Positions 51,906-60,455 of a DNA stretch of 64,000 bases are shown in pieces. The DNA is from Pseudodesulfovibrio profundus (GTDB lineage: Bacteria; Desulfobacterota; Desulfovibrionia; Desulfovibrionales; Desulfovibrionaceae), in NCBI RefSeq assembly GCF_900217235.1, contig NZ_LT907975.1:1897001-1961000 (forward strand), written 5' to 3'. Each line of letters begins with the position of its first letter. Positions within the stretch are counted from its first letter, which is position 1. A program made the translations under genes and the position numbers. Under the pieces are notes generated by a model. The model worked only from the letters and a program-made list of their open reading frames with translations. It made no database searches and was not told the DNA's origin.

Positions 51906-52842
51906 AAGCGCCCTCCCGAACCCTCGGGTCCAGCCAGACCTGAAGCATATCCACAGCAAGATTTATCAGCACGTAAACGCAGGCGATGACCAGAATGCAC
52001 CCCTGCACCACGTACATGTCCCGAGCCCTGACCGCGTCCACGAGCAGGCTGCCAAGCCCCGGCCAGAGAAAGATGGATTCAACCACAACAGCCCCACCGA
52101 ACAGGTAGCCCATTTGTGCGCCGAGGTACGTCAGCACGGGCGGAAGCGCGTTCTTCATGGCGTGCAGTCCGGTCACGCGCCACTCGCTCATGCCCTTGGA
52201 CCGGGCCGTAATCACGTATTTTTCCTCCAGCGACTGGATCATGCAGGTACGCATCAGCCGGGTGGTTATCCCGGAGCTGGCTACCGCCAGCGTCACGGCC
52301 GGAAGCACGAGATTGGAAAAGGAGCCGTACCCCGCAACCGGGAGCAGGTCCATCTGCACCGACAGGACCAGAAACAACACCACCCCGACACAGAAATCCG
52401 GCGTGGAGACCGCTATCATGGAGCCGGTCATGGCCGCTCTGTCCACCCATGATCCCGGCATGGCGGCCGAGAGCGCTCCAAAGGGCAGAATGATGACAAG
52501 CGCGAGCAGGATGGACGCTCCGGCAAGCAGAGCCGATGGTCCCAACGCCTGCCCGATGGCGGACACGACACTCTGTCCCGTCTGGTAGGAATGGCCCAGA
52601 TCGCCCTTGAGGGTTCTTCCGAGCCAGCGCCAGTATTGGACGTAAAGCGGGCGGTCCAGCCCCATCTCCTTCTCCAGCTCCACGACCGCGGCCTTCGGCG
52701 GTGTTTCAGCCGCAGTGAGCGCTCGAAGGGCGATTTCCGCAGGGTTTCCGGGACTGAACGAGAGGGACAGAAACGCCGCAACGCTGACTCCGAACAGGAC
52801 CGGAGCCAGCGCGGCGATTCGTTTGAGGATAAAGGGAAGCAC
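51895..52842 (-). CDS. Oligopeptide/nickel-type ABC importer permease (DppB/NikB-like)
   Basis: The 315-residue permease starts FILKRIAALAPVLFGVSVAAF, the typical DppB/OppB opening. It contains EKEMGLDRPLYVQYWRWLGRTLKGDLGHS and the EAA loop in EKYVITARSKGMSEWRVTGLHAMKNALPPVLTYLG (here RSKGMSEWRVTGLHAMKNA). It forms the translocation pore with the DppC-like subunit. The upstream binding-protein gene ends 2 bp before it. Confidence 0.92.
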   Translation of the reverse strand: MLPFILKRIAALAPVLFGVSVAAFLSLSFSPGNPAEIALRALTAAETPPKAAVVELEKEMGLDRPLYVQYWRWLGRTLKGDLGHSYQTGQSVVSAIGQALGPSALLAGASILLALVIILPFGALSAAMPGSWVDRAAMTGSMIAVSTPDFCVGVVLFLVLSVQMDLLPVAGYGSFSNLVLPAVTLAVASSGITTRLMRTCMIQSLEEKYVITARSKGMSEWRVTGLHAMKNALPPVLTYLGAQMGYLFGGAVVVESIFLWPGLGSLLVDAVRARDMYVVQGCILVIACVYVLINLAVDMLQVWLDPRVREGAYEG

Positions 52843-52844
52843 GA

Positions 52845-54395
52845 CTACCTGTTCACGCTGACGGTTTCCAGATGATAGCTGCTTTCGGTCGGATGCATGG
52901 TGTACCCGTCAATGTCTTTGGCCACGGCGTCCACGTTAACGTAATAGTTCAGATACATCATGGGAGCCTCTTTCATGAGGATGGCCTGAACCTCGTCATA
53001 GATGGCCTTGCGCTTCGATTGGTCGAAAACACTCCTGCCCTTCAGCAGCAGTTCGTCAACTTTCGGGTTGCTGTAGTGATATGCACCCCAGCCGCTCGCA
53101 ACCGTGTTTTCGGAGTAGTAATCCTTCATGAGGTTGTAGTCCGGATCGGGCACGAAAAGCAGGCCGCGGCCCACCAAGAACATGTCGAAGTCGCCGCTGT
53201 CTCGTATTGAGTGAGCGGCGTCCACCTGCGTCACAACAAGCTCCGCATCAAACCCGACATCCTTGAGCTGCGCCTGCACGACCTCGGCGGTCGGCGGCAG
53301 TGCTGCGCGCTCGGGGTAAGTCACGAGCTTGATCTTCAGCGGCGTACCGTTCTTCTCCCTGATCCCATCACCGTCGGAATCCTTCCACCCGGCCTTTTCC
53401 AGCATCTCTTTTGCCCCGGCCTGATCAAATTTGTAGCCCTTCACTTCCTTGTTTGCCCAATAGACCATGGGCGGATACAGCGTCGTGGCCGATTCCCCCA
53501 CTCCTTCCAGCACATAGCGAACAAGGTCGTCACGGTTCACGGCCATGTTTGCGGCCTTGCGGACAAGAATATCCGTGAAAGGCCCTTCGGCCATGTTGAG
53601 ACCCATCATGCGGCAGCGGCCTATGGACGTGCGGTGAATCTCGAACTTGCCCGACTGTTCGAGAGAGCGAATCGCCTCGGGCGGCAGAATCTGGGCGATG
53701 TCCAGTTCTCCGGCCCGAAGCATGGCCAGACGGGTCACGGCGTTGGGCACACCGCGGTAGAACACCTTGTCAACCTTGGCCTTTTCGCCCCAGTACGCGT
53801 CGTTGCGAGTGACGGTGACGCTGTCTTTCACCTTCCAATCTTCAAAAACAAAGGGGCCGGTGCCCACCGGTCTGATCATCTCACCGCTGGCATCAAAGGA
53901 GGATTCGGCAACAGGCGCGGTTTCGCCCATGGACAGATAGGCAGCCAGCGGAGCAAACGGTTCGGAGGTTTTCAGCACAAGGGTTTGATCGTCAGGAGCG
54001 GCTATAGACTCCAGCGGCACAGCCTTGAACAGGGACCCTTTCTCCTGAAGCCGCTCAAGAACGGCCTTGACTGTCCCTGCAACGAGCGGTGTTCCGTCAT
54101 GAAAGAGAACGCCTTCACGCAGATTGAGCGTCCACGTTTTCCTGTCGTCCGACAAAGACCAGGACTCGGCCAGACCCGGCTTCAGCTCAAGATCCTGATT
54201 CACTTCGATCAGGCATTCGGTCACGCCAAGGCGTTTGAAAACATAGCCTGCTTTCTGGATGTCGAGCGTCTTCGGCCCCCACGGTCCCGCGACGTTCAAA
54301 ACCGTTTCCGAAGCAGTGGCATAGCCTGCCATTGCAATAAGAAGACTCAGGCTCAGCATGAGGATTCTAAGAGCCGGACGAATTTTCAGTAACAT
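52845..54395 (-). CDS. Periplasmic substrate-binding protein of the ABC importer (family 5)
   Basis: The 516-residue protein has a signal peptide (LMLSLSLLIAMAGYATA, cleaved near 29) and the family 5 binding fold used for peptides, nickel chelates and metallophores. LKPGLAESWSLSDDRKTWTLNLREGVLFHDGTP is the signature region (here ESWSLSDDRKTWTLNLR), and YRGVPNAVTRLAMLRAGELDI follows. It is the first gene of the five-gene importer operon (binding protein, two permeases, two ATPases). Its gene is divergent from two methyltransferase genes, 125 bp apart. Sequence does not tell peptide from metal chelate. Confidence 0.92.
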   Translation of the reverse strand: MLLKIRPALRILMLSLSLLIAMAGYATASETVLNVAGPWGPKTLDIQKAGYVFKRLGVTECLIEVNQDLELKPGLAESWSLSDDRKTWTLNLREGVLFHDGTPLVAGTVKAVLERLQEKGSLFKAVPLESIAAPDDQTLVLKTSEPFAPLAAYLSMGETAPVAESSFDASGEMIRPVGTGPFVFEDWKVKDSVTVTRNDAYWGEKAKVDKVFYRGVPNAVTRLAMLRAGELDIAQILPPEAIRSLEQSGKFEIHRTSIGRCRMMGLNMAEGPFTDILVRKAANMAVNRDDLVRYVLEGVGESATTLYPPMVYWANKEVKGYKFDQAGAKEMLEKAGWKDSDGDGIREKNGTPLKIKLVTYPERAALPPTAEVVQAQLKDVGFDAELVVTQVDAAHSIRDSGDFDMFLVGRGLLFVPDPDYNLMKDYYSENTVASGWGAYHYSNPKVDELLLKGRSVFDQSKRKAIYDEVQAILMKEAPMMYLNYYVNVDAVAKDIDGYTMHPTESSYHLETVSVNR

Positions 54396-54520
54396 GATTC
54401 CTCCACGGTGATTAATTTGTTGACACGTTAGTTAATTGGGTGGCACGAATCAAGCATTAAATTCAGAACTGAAATATCGGGCGGCATACCTATTTTGGAA
54501 TCACAAGCAAAGGGGTGAAA
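54396..54520. promoter_or_regulatory. Divergent promoter region between the importer and methyltransferase operons
   Basis: Toward the plus strand, TGGCACGAATCAAGCA (54441-54456) has GG and GC spaced as in a sigma-54 -24/-12 promoter, but the -12 half has AA where TT is usual. Toward the minus strand, TTGATT and TAACGT with 17 bp between make a weak sigma-70-like pair. An AT-rich segment, ATTAATTTGTTGACACGTTA, lies between. None is strong evidence. Confidence 0.3.
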
Positions 54521-55333
54521 ATGAACGAAGCAGATACTGTTTCCTGGCAAGACCGCTGGCGCATTCAGATGGAAGACATGGCAGCGCGCAGCGATACGCA
54601 ATACTGGAATCGAAGAGCCGAAGATTACAACAATTTCATAGTATCGAGCAGTTTTGAGTACGGGGAACGGATGGCCGAAATCCTGCATTCGAACACGATG
54701 CTGGGGGCCGACTCCAACGTGCTGGAAATCGCTTCCGGCGTGGGTGCGGTCACGCTTCCGCTGGCCCGCCGGGCAGCCAGCGTCACTGCCGTGGAGCCTG
54801 CCCAAGCCATGGCTGACCTGCTGGAAGAGAATGCCTCTGCAGCTAATATCAACAACGTCAGCCCGGAAGTAACTGATTTTGCATCTTTTGCAGCACAAAC
54901 GCAGGGCAACGCTTTCGACCTCGCCTTTCTCTGCCACGCGGCCTGGCAGTTTCCGGACGCGACATGGCTGATTGAAGAAATGAGCAGGCTCTCTTCAGGC
55001 TATTGCTGTCTCGCGGATACCATGGGGCAAGGCGACCCGGAAAACCTCGCAATGCAGAAAAAGTTGGGCATCAACGCCCCCGAGGTGGACCGCCCGTTCT
55101 ACCTCTATAATGTTCTGAATGAGCTCGGCAGACCTGCCAGCCTCTCCAACGTCAGCTATGTGATGCGACGCTCCGAGGACTCCGCGCGGTCCATGTGGAC
55201 AAACCTCGTCTCCAAGTATCGCACGGTTTCGGAGCAGGACACCGAGATGATCGACGAGCATATTGCAACCCGGAGCACGGACGGTGTGTACGAAGTGCCG
55301 GCGACAATGACCATGATGTGGTGGAAGGCCTAA
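54521..55333 (+). CDS. Class I SAM-dependent methyltransferase (first of a pair)
   Basis: The 270-residue protein starts at ATG 54521 after AAGGGGTGAAA. It has a Rossmann-type SAM-binding domain: NVLEIASGVGAVTLPLA (motif I, GxGxG-like) near residues 66-82, VEPAQAMADLLEENA (post-I), and FLCHAAWQFPDATWLI (motif IV-like). The N-terminal region contains WQDRWRIQ and YWNRRAEDYN, a pattern also seen in the next gene (WDGLWEQRW, YWQARAEDFS). The substrate is unknown. Its location opposite a nickel/peptide-type importer suggests methylation of a transported metabolite or metallophore; this is inference. Confidence 0.85.
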   Translation: MNEADTVSWQDRWRIQMEDMAARSDTQYWNRRAEDYNNFIVSSSFEYGERMAEILHSNTMLGADSNVLEIASGVGAVTLPLARRAASVTAVEPAQAMADLLEENASAANINNVSPEVTDFASFAAQTQGNAFDLAFLCHAAWQFPDATWLIEEMSRLSSGYCCLADTMGQGDPENLAMQKKLGINAPEVDRPFYLYNVLNELGRPASLSNVSYVMRRSEDSARSMWTNLVSKYRTVSEQDTEMIDEHIATRSTDGVYEVPATMTMMWWKA

Positions 55334-55366
55334 ATGCGCCGGACGGACAACGCAAAGGAGTATGAG

Positions 55367-56218
55367 ATGGACGAGAGACTGAGCGTGGCACACTGGGACG
55401 GACTGTGGGAACAGCGCTGGGACACCCGAGAAAGCCTGTATGTCGGCAGCGCGCACATGGGTTACTGGCAGGCCCGGGCCGAGGATTTCTCTGTTGGCCG
55501 CAAGGCATGCGATTATGATTTTGGACGCAAAATCACCGGTGTCCTTACGCCGTTTCTTCCGGCCGGAGCCGAAGTTCTTGACGTGGGGTGCGGCCCCGGC
55601 AGTATCCTCGTACCCATGGGGCAGGCAGGATGTCGCGTCACGGCTGTGGAACCAGCCGAAGAGATGATCCGGCAACTACGGGCCAATGCCGAAGCCGCCG
55701 GAATAGAAGACTATGACGTCATGCCGTCCATCTGGCAGGATGTGGACACGGAGAGCCTCAGCGGACGCTTCGATCTGGCGCTTTCCGCCATTACCATGTG
55801 GATGTTCCGCGACCTTCGGATTCAGCTGGAGCGTCTTGAGACGGTCTCCCGCGATCTCTGCTGCGTCGTCGGTGGAGCAGGCGGCGAAACCAGCGGGCAC
55901 AGTGACGGGATGTGGAACGCCATCATGGGTGACGTCCCCCAGCCCGGGTATTCGGAGTTCCCCCTCGCGTTCAATCTGCTCTATGCCATGGGCCGTAATC
56001 CGGAAGTGCGCATTGTCGACTACTCCACGAAACGATCCGTAGAGAGTAAAATTCACCAACAAAAGCTCTTCTACACCAAGTATACACAACTCACCGACAG
56101 CGTGGAACGGATGATCGAGGAGAACGTCATGGCCGGCGCATCGGACGGTCTTGTACAGGAAAACTGCAAGGCGTCGGTCATCTTCTGGAAAAGCCCGAAA
56201 GCTGGCGCGTCGAACTGA
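55367..56218 (+). CDS. Class I SAM-dependent methyltransferase (second of a pair)
   Basis: The 283-residue protein starts at ATG 55367 (AAAGGAGTATGAG upstream), 33 bp after the first methyltransferase gene. It has motif I EVLDVGCGPGSILVPMG, TAVEPAEEMIRQL, and FDLALSAITMWMF. It shares the W(x)nRW...YW.ARAED N-terminal region with the first enzyme but is otherwise divergent, so the pair may be a diverged duplication acting in sequence on the same substrate. No regulatory protein is adjacent. The following 295 bp to the IS copy B lack a convincing gene. Confidence 0.85.
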   Translation: MDERLSVAHWDGLWEQRWDTRESLYVGSAHMGYWQARAEDFSVGRKACDYDFGRKITGVLTPFLPAGAEVLDVGCGPGSILVPMGQAGCRVTAVEPAEEMIRQLRANAEAAGIEDYDVMPSIWQDVDTESLSGRFDLALSAITMWMFRDLRIQLERLETVSRDLCCVVGGAGGETSGHSDGMWNAIMGDVPQPGYSEFPLAFNLLYAMGRNPEVRIVDYSTKRSVESKIHQQKLFYTKYTQLTDSVERMIEENVMAGASDGLVQENCKASVIFWKSPKAGASN

Positions 56219-56513
56219 TTTATCAGCACAGACTCGTCACCGGGGCATTCGGGTTGGTTTAATCGTCCGGGAAGCACCGATCTGCCCCACCTCCTATTTG
56301 ACGGCGGTGAACGTACACCCAACAGCTTTGGTCTGGAAGACTTGGCTATCGGGCTGATGGGGCCTCTGCTATCGTGGACGCAAAAGATAGAGAGCGTCGG
56401 CTCACTCTCGTTCGGGGTCAAGTCATAACAAACTGCTAAACGAGTACGGGCGATATGAGCGCTGGTGAACGGATAGTTCAGACAATTACCGGACTGCAAT
56501 GTCACCACAAGAT
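56219..56513. other. Non-coding stretch between the methyltransferase operon and IS copy B
   Basis: I see no convincing gene, ribosome site or terminator here. A minus-strand frame over 56071-56565 overlaps the methyltransferase 3' end and looks like a shadow. Confidence 0.4.
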
Positions 56514-57781
56514 GAGACCTCTGCGCATCCCCTTTTCGCGTCCGTGCCTTGCGCTCCGCACCCAATTTGATGTTCTGACCGCACCCCAGCTTGGGCTCAT
56601 TCCCGGCCTTTTCCTGCCATTTCTGGCCGAAATGCCGGATTTTGGACGCACCTCTCCCTTCAGGCTCGCGCCAGTCGAACAGCTTTTTTCAAATTGAACG
56701 CCATGGCGAGGATGTGGAACTCTCCCTCCACCTTCTCACGACCCACGTATCGGGACCGAAAGAATGCGTAGCCACGTTTGAGTGTGCCGAAGGCCCGCTC
56801 GACTATTTGCCGAATGCTGCTGATGTCACGGTTGCGGGTCTTTTCGAAGTCTGTCAGCCTGCCGCCACGAGGCGTCTTGTCCATGGTTCCGTCCTCCAAA
56901 TCGCGATCAAACAGAATGTCCCGGTTCTTCCCGCTGCAATAGCCCTTGTCCGCATAAACCCGTGCGCCGGGATCAAGGCCGACGCCATTCACGAGCCGCT
57001 CGAATTCGCCCGTGTCCGAATGGTTCGCGGGAGTGATGTGACCACAGAGCAGAAACCCGTCTCGACTGTCCGTCGCGGCATGGAGCTTGTAGCCGTAATA
57101 GGCCCGATTTCTCTTGCGGAGCCAGGCCGCCTCCTCGTCATCCGAATAGCTGACCCGGCAGTCCACCGGCCCATCCTGTTCTTCGGCGTCCTCGGAACGG
57201 TCCTCAGGCATCACGTCGATAACCTTGCGCGGCCGCCGCTGCGACTCGACTACCGAGGCGTCCACCACGGCTCCCTCACGGACAAGAAGCCCTTGTCCTT
57301 CAAGCTGGCGGTTAAGCATGTCGAGCAAGGAGTCCAGCACCTTCAGGCGGATCAAACCGTTACGGAAACGGCATATGGTGGTCTCGTCCGGCACGTCGTC
57401 CTCGATGGAAAAACCGGTAAATCTGACAAAGGAGAGCCGGTCGAGCAGCGCCTGCTCCACGCCCGGATCACTCAGGTTGTACCAACGCTGCAAGAGCAGA
57501 ATCTTGAACATCGCCAGAGGCGGATAGGCGGGATTGCCCACGGCGTTGGCCTTGCGCCTGATCTTCTTGCACAGAAAGGCGTTGATGGGCTGCCAGTCGA
57601 TGAGTTCGTTGATCTCATCCAGAAATGTGGTCTTGGTTCTGCGGTGCCCCAGGAAGTAATCACCCAACCGAGGTCCTTTCTGCCGAATAGCCATGCCTTC
57701 CTCCTTTGGATGGAGAAATAATAGCATAATAAATCAAATAGTTAAAGAGTAAAAGTGTGGGATTTGCCGTGCAGAGGTCTC
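56514..57781 (-). mobile_element. 1268-bp IS5-family element, copy B
   Basis: This has the same length and ends (GAGACCTCTGC...GCAGAGGTCTC) as the element at 34775-36042, in the same orientation, 21.7 kb apart. The only difference noted is one base at 57762. Flanks (AAGAT left, GGTAT right) show no duplication. The copies form long direct repeats around 20.5 kb of accessory DNA. Confidence 0.9.
56660..57694 (-). CDS. IS5-family transposase, copy B
   Basis: The 344-residue DDE transposase is the same as copy A (Asp in VVDASVV, Asp in YADKGYC, Glu in VERAFGTLKRGY), with the same ATG after AAAGGAGGAAGGC. Identity of the coding part suggests recent duplication or conversion. Confidence 0.93.
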   Translation of the reverse strand: MAIRQKGPRLGDYFLGHRRTKTTFLDEINELIDWQPINAFLCKKIRRKANAVGNPAYPPLAMFKILLLQRWYNLSDPGVEQALLDRLSFVRFTGFSIEDDVPDETTICRFRNGLIRLKVLDSLLDMLNRQLEGQGLLVREGAVVDASVVESQRRPRKVIDVMPEDRSEDAEEQDGPVDCRVSYSDDEEAAWLRKRNRAYYGYKLHAATDSRDGFLLCGHITPANHSDTGEFERLVNGVGLDPGARVYADKGYCSGKNRDILFDRDLEDGTMDKTPRGGRLTDFEKTRNRDISSIRQIVERAFGTLKRGYAFFRSRYVGREKVEGEFHILAMAFNLKKAVRLARA

Positions 57782-57806
57782 GGTATAGGATTGTGCGGGG
57801 ACGAGC

Positions 57807-58034
57807 ATGAAGAAGAAATTTTGCAAGACCAACGAACGTCGGCCATGGGATGTGCTCAACTGCTCAAAATCACGCTACCTGGCCAGCGCCCCGTGGAAGC
57901 AGGCCAAGATGAAACGCCGCGAATTCGAGGCACTCCTCCTTGAGATGCCCGACGGGTTCACGGAATATGTCTTTAAGGAAGCCGAGGCCGAGAGGCTGGT
58001 TGAGGTCGTGTTCGGCAAGGGCAGCTTGGAGTGA
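57807..58034 (+). CDS. Small hypothetical protein, 75 residues
   Basis: ATG 57807 has GGGGACGAGC upstream. The product is basic at the start (MKKKFCKTNERRPWDVL) with a Cys in each of the first two segments, then an acidic helical end (KEAEAERLVEVVFGKGSLE). No family is recognised. It begins 25 bp from the IS end, so its native upstream region may have been lost. Between this gene and the recombinase (58035-58155) I see nothing else. Confidence 0.45.
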   Translation: MKKKFCKTNERRPWDVLNCSKSRYLASAPWKQAKMKRREFEALLLEMPDGFTEYVFKEAEAERLVEVVFGKGSLE

Positions 58035-58155
58035 GGAGTGGCGGTTACCATGCAGCTACCTCCTGAATTGCCCAGAGAAGGCCAAAAAAACCATCCAGCA
58101 CAGGGCAAGGAGGATTACGCCCCAAGGGCCTTTCTGCGGAAAATGTAGCCGGTTT

Positions 58156-59940
58156 TTACAGTTGCTTTGATCGAGTAGCGATCCACTTTTGCAAGTCCTC
58201 AAGCTCCCAGTCATAGTGTGTCTGCTCCGGTGGAGCGGGAGTTCCATCTAGCTTAACAAATGGACCACCTGCTACAATGGATTCAGGCGGTACGGGTTTT
58301 TTATAAAGGAATCTTTGCCAGACGACCTTTTCATTTACTCTTCGTGGCGGTGGACAGAAGCATGCATAATATAGGGTCCTATCAGGCATATCTGTATGTT
58401 CGCCACCGATTTCAAAAACAGCTACCCGATCCGGGAAAAAAGTAATTTTGCGGACAACCCGGCGCAACTCGGCGGTCAACTCCCCGCGGAGCCTTGACGC
58501 TTCTTCATCATCTGCATTTTTCAGCTTTTCGGCCAAGGCCGTGATGTTGGACTGTCTTTTTTTGATGGACGGCTTTACCTGGCTTTCCGCAAGTCGATCT
58601 TCAAGGTCCAGGATTTTTTCCTTATAGCCCCTGACGTCCTCGTGTATTTCCCGGATGCGTTGCGCGACTTGCGGGATGGAGTCGGCCCTGAAAGACTCGA
58701 CCAACTTGTCCAAGGTCCTCGTGCTTTCCGCCAGTTCGATTTTCGCCTTTTTCAGTTCCTCCTGAAGGTCCGGTTTTTTGATAGTCTTTTCCTCGCCGAT
58801 TGAGTCCAGGTCGATTTCTTGCAAGAGGCCATCAAGAAGCGCTTGTTCAATTCGGGCGTACTGGTGGAATGATGTGTGTTCGCAGTTCGTCCCGCGACTC
58901 CGGCCGTCACAAACGAGATATTTGTCTCTCGCCCGGGCTGTGCGCAGGCGCATGGCACACCCGCACAGTCCGCAACGGGCAATCTTGCGGAAGATGTTTG
59001 TGACATATCCCTTCCTACCCTTCCCGCCAGTGTCCGGTTTCAGTTTGCGCCGTTTCGAAGCAGCCCTTGCCCGCAACCAAGTCTCCTCGTCGATCACCTT
59101 TGGCCAGTAGTCTTTTGCCGGCTCCCCAAATGCGATTCGTTTTCCATTCTGGCGTTGCCCGCCTGTGTATGGCTGGTATTCACCAAGAACCGATCTGCCA
59201 TCAAGGATTTTACCAATGTACGAAGCCGACCAGCCATTTTTGGACCGGCCCCAGGTTGGGATTTTCTCTGCGTTAAAACGCATTGCGATCATACGTCTGC
59301 CGTAACCAGTAATGGTTTCAGCGAACATCCGTTTGATCAGTGCGGATCGCTCCGGGATTAGGAAATATTTATCCTCGCTTTCCGAGTACTCAATCCACGC
59401 AGGTTTCAGACCGCCAATCGGGACACCCTTCTGTGCTAGATGGTGTTTTTGATCCCACATAGCTCCGAGTCGTTCTGATTTTCTTTCGGATTCTTCGTTT
59501 GCCCTCGCCATGATACCCAAACAAATCAATAGGTCGCTAAAATTGTCATTGATGTTCTTATGTGTGTATGTTTTCCCATTCTCAAGCGTATGGATTTGTA
59601 TTCCAGCGCGAACGATTTCGCGAAAGATGTCAAATGCATCTAAAACCTTGGCTCGTGAAATTCTATCTAGCGACTCTACGATCAGTACAGAGCCACTCGG
59701 TATTTGCCGTTCCCGGACAAGGGACAAAAACTGGCCCAAGGCTCCTTCAGTGACGTTCGCCGCCGTGTACGCCGAAACCCCTAAATCTCGCAGGGTATCA
59801 TCGAGGATAAGTCCATTTGCCTCAGCGTATTTCTGGGTCGCCTCAAGTTGTCTTCGTAAGCTGTCGCCATGAAGCTGTTTCTTTGAAGACATCCTAATAT
59901 AGCTATATGCCTTAGTTTTTTTGTTGTTTGCTTTTGACAT
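58156..59940 (-). CDS. Large serine recombinase (integrase)
   Basis: The 594-residue protein has the resolvase catalytic domain with YSYIRMSSKKQ (catalytic Ser in IRMSS, near residue 15), GDSLRRQLEATQKYA, and SLDRISRAKVLDAF. A recombinase domain follows (KGVPIGGLKPAW), then a zinc ribbon (CGLCGCAMRL and CDGRSRGTNCEH, about residues 320-375), and a coiled coil (about 405-520) typical of integrases that control excision. ATG 59940 (MSKANNKKTK) is a likely start; two Met codons lie just upstream. The gene ends in an island and faces a truncated comM, with only 26 bp to its reading frame. Confidence 0.92.
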   Translation of the reverse strand: MSKANNKKTKAYSYIRMSSKKQLHGDSLRRQLEATQKYAEANGLILDDTLRDLGVSAYTAANVTEGALGQFLSLVRERQIPSGSVLIVESLDRISRAKVLDAFDIFREIVRAGIQIHTLENGKTYTHKNINDNFSDLLICLGIMARANEESERKSERLGAMWDQKHHLAQKGVPIGGLKPAWIEYSESEDKYFLIPERSALIKRMFAETITGYGRRMIAMRFNAEKIPTWGRSKNGWSASYIGKILDGRSVLGEYQPYTGGQRQNGKRIAFGEPAKDYWPKVIDEETWLRARAASKRRKLKPDTGGKGRKGYVTNIFRKIARCGLCGCAMRLRTARARDKYLVCDGRSRGTNCEHTSFHQYARIEQALLDGLLQEIDLDSIGEEKTIKKPDLQEELKKAKIELAESTRTLDKLVESFRADSIPQVAQRIREIHEDVRGYKEKILDLEDRLAESQVKPSIKKRQSNITALAEKLKNADDEEASRLRGELTAELRRVVRKITFFPDRVAVFEIGGEHTDMPDRTLYYACFCPPPRRVNEKVVWQRFLYKKPVPPESIVAGGPFVKLDGTPAPPEQTHYDWELEDLQKWIATRSKQL

Positions 59941-59966
59941 GAACATCATGATAATCTGTTGTCCAA

Positions 59967-60455
59967 ATGAAAACAAGTCCCTGCCCCTGCGGCTATTTGA
60001 GCGATGATACCCACCCGTGCGAATGCACGCCGCTGGCTGTGGGGCGTTACCGGTCCCGTATTTCCGGCCCCATGCTGGATCGGATTGATCTGCAGGTGGA
60101 GGTACCGGCTGTCCCGTATGAGGATTTAAAAAAGGCGCGGGGAGATATCGATTCGGCAACCATGCGCCAACGCATCATTGATGCACGGGCCATTCAGGAA
60201 AAGCGATACGCTGACATGCCTATTCTGACCAATGCCGAACTGGAAGGCGCAGCCCTTGAAAAATATTGCTCCATCGGCGAGGAGGAACACGGATTCCTCA
60301 AACAGGCGGTACAAACACTGGGACTGTCGGCCCGCGCCTATACACGGATATTGCGCATATCCCGGACCATCGCAGACCTGGAAGGGGCACCCGCCATAGA
60401 AACGGGTCACCTAGCCGAAGCCATCAACTACCGTTCCATGGACCGACAGGGCTGA
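59967..60455 (+). pseudogene. comM: comM (Mg-chelatase-like ATPase YifB), C-terminal third only
   Basis: The frame opens at SPCPCGYLSDDTHPCECTP and continues RYRSRISGPMLDRIDLQVEVP, diagnostic for the ComM/YifB AAA+ family. It ends with the helical ComM C-terminus (LGLSARAYTRILRISRTIADLEG, then AEAINYRSMDRQG). The full protein is about 500 residues, with the Walker motifs in the missing first two thirds. ComM drives branch migration during natural transformation. The break lies at the conserved NPCPCG codons, where the recombinase gene begins. The N-terminal part is not in the window. Confidence 0.9.

Noticed and set aside
54405-54440. NikR or CRP-type operator in the divergent region
   Set aside because: The AT-rich segment has only short, poorly matching inverted halves.
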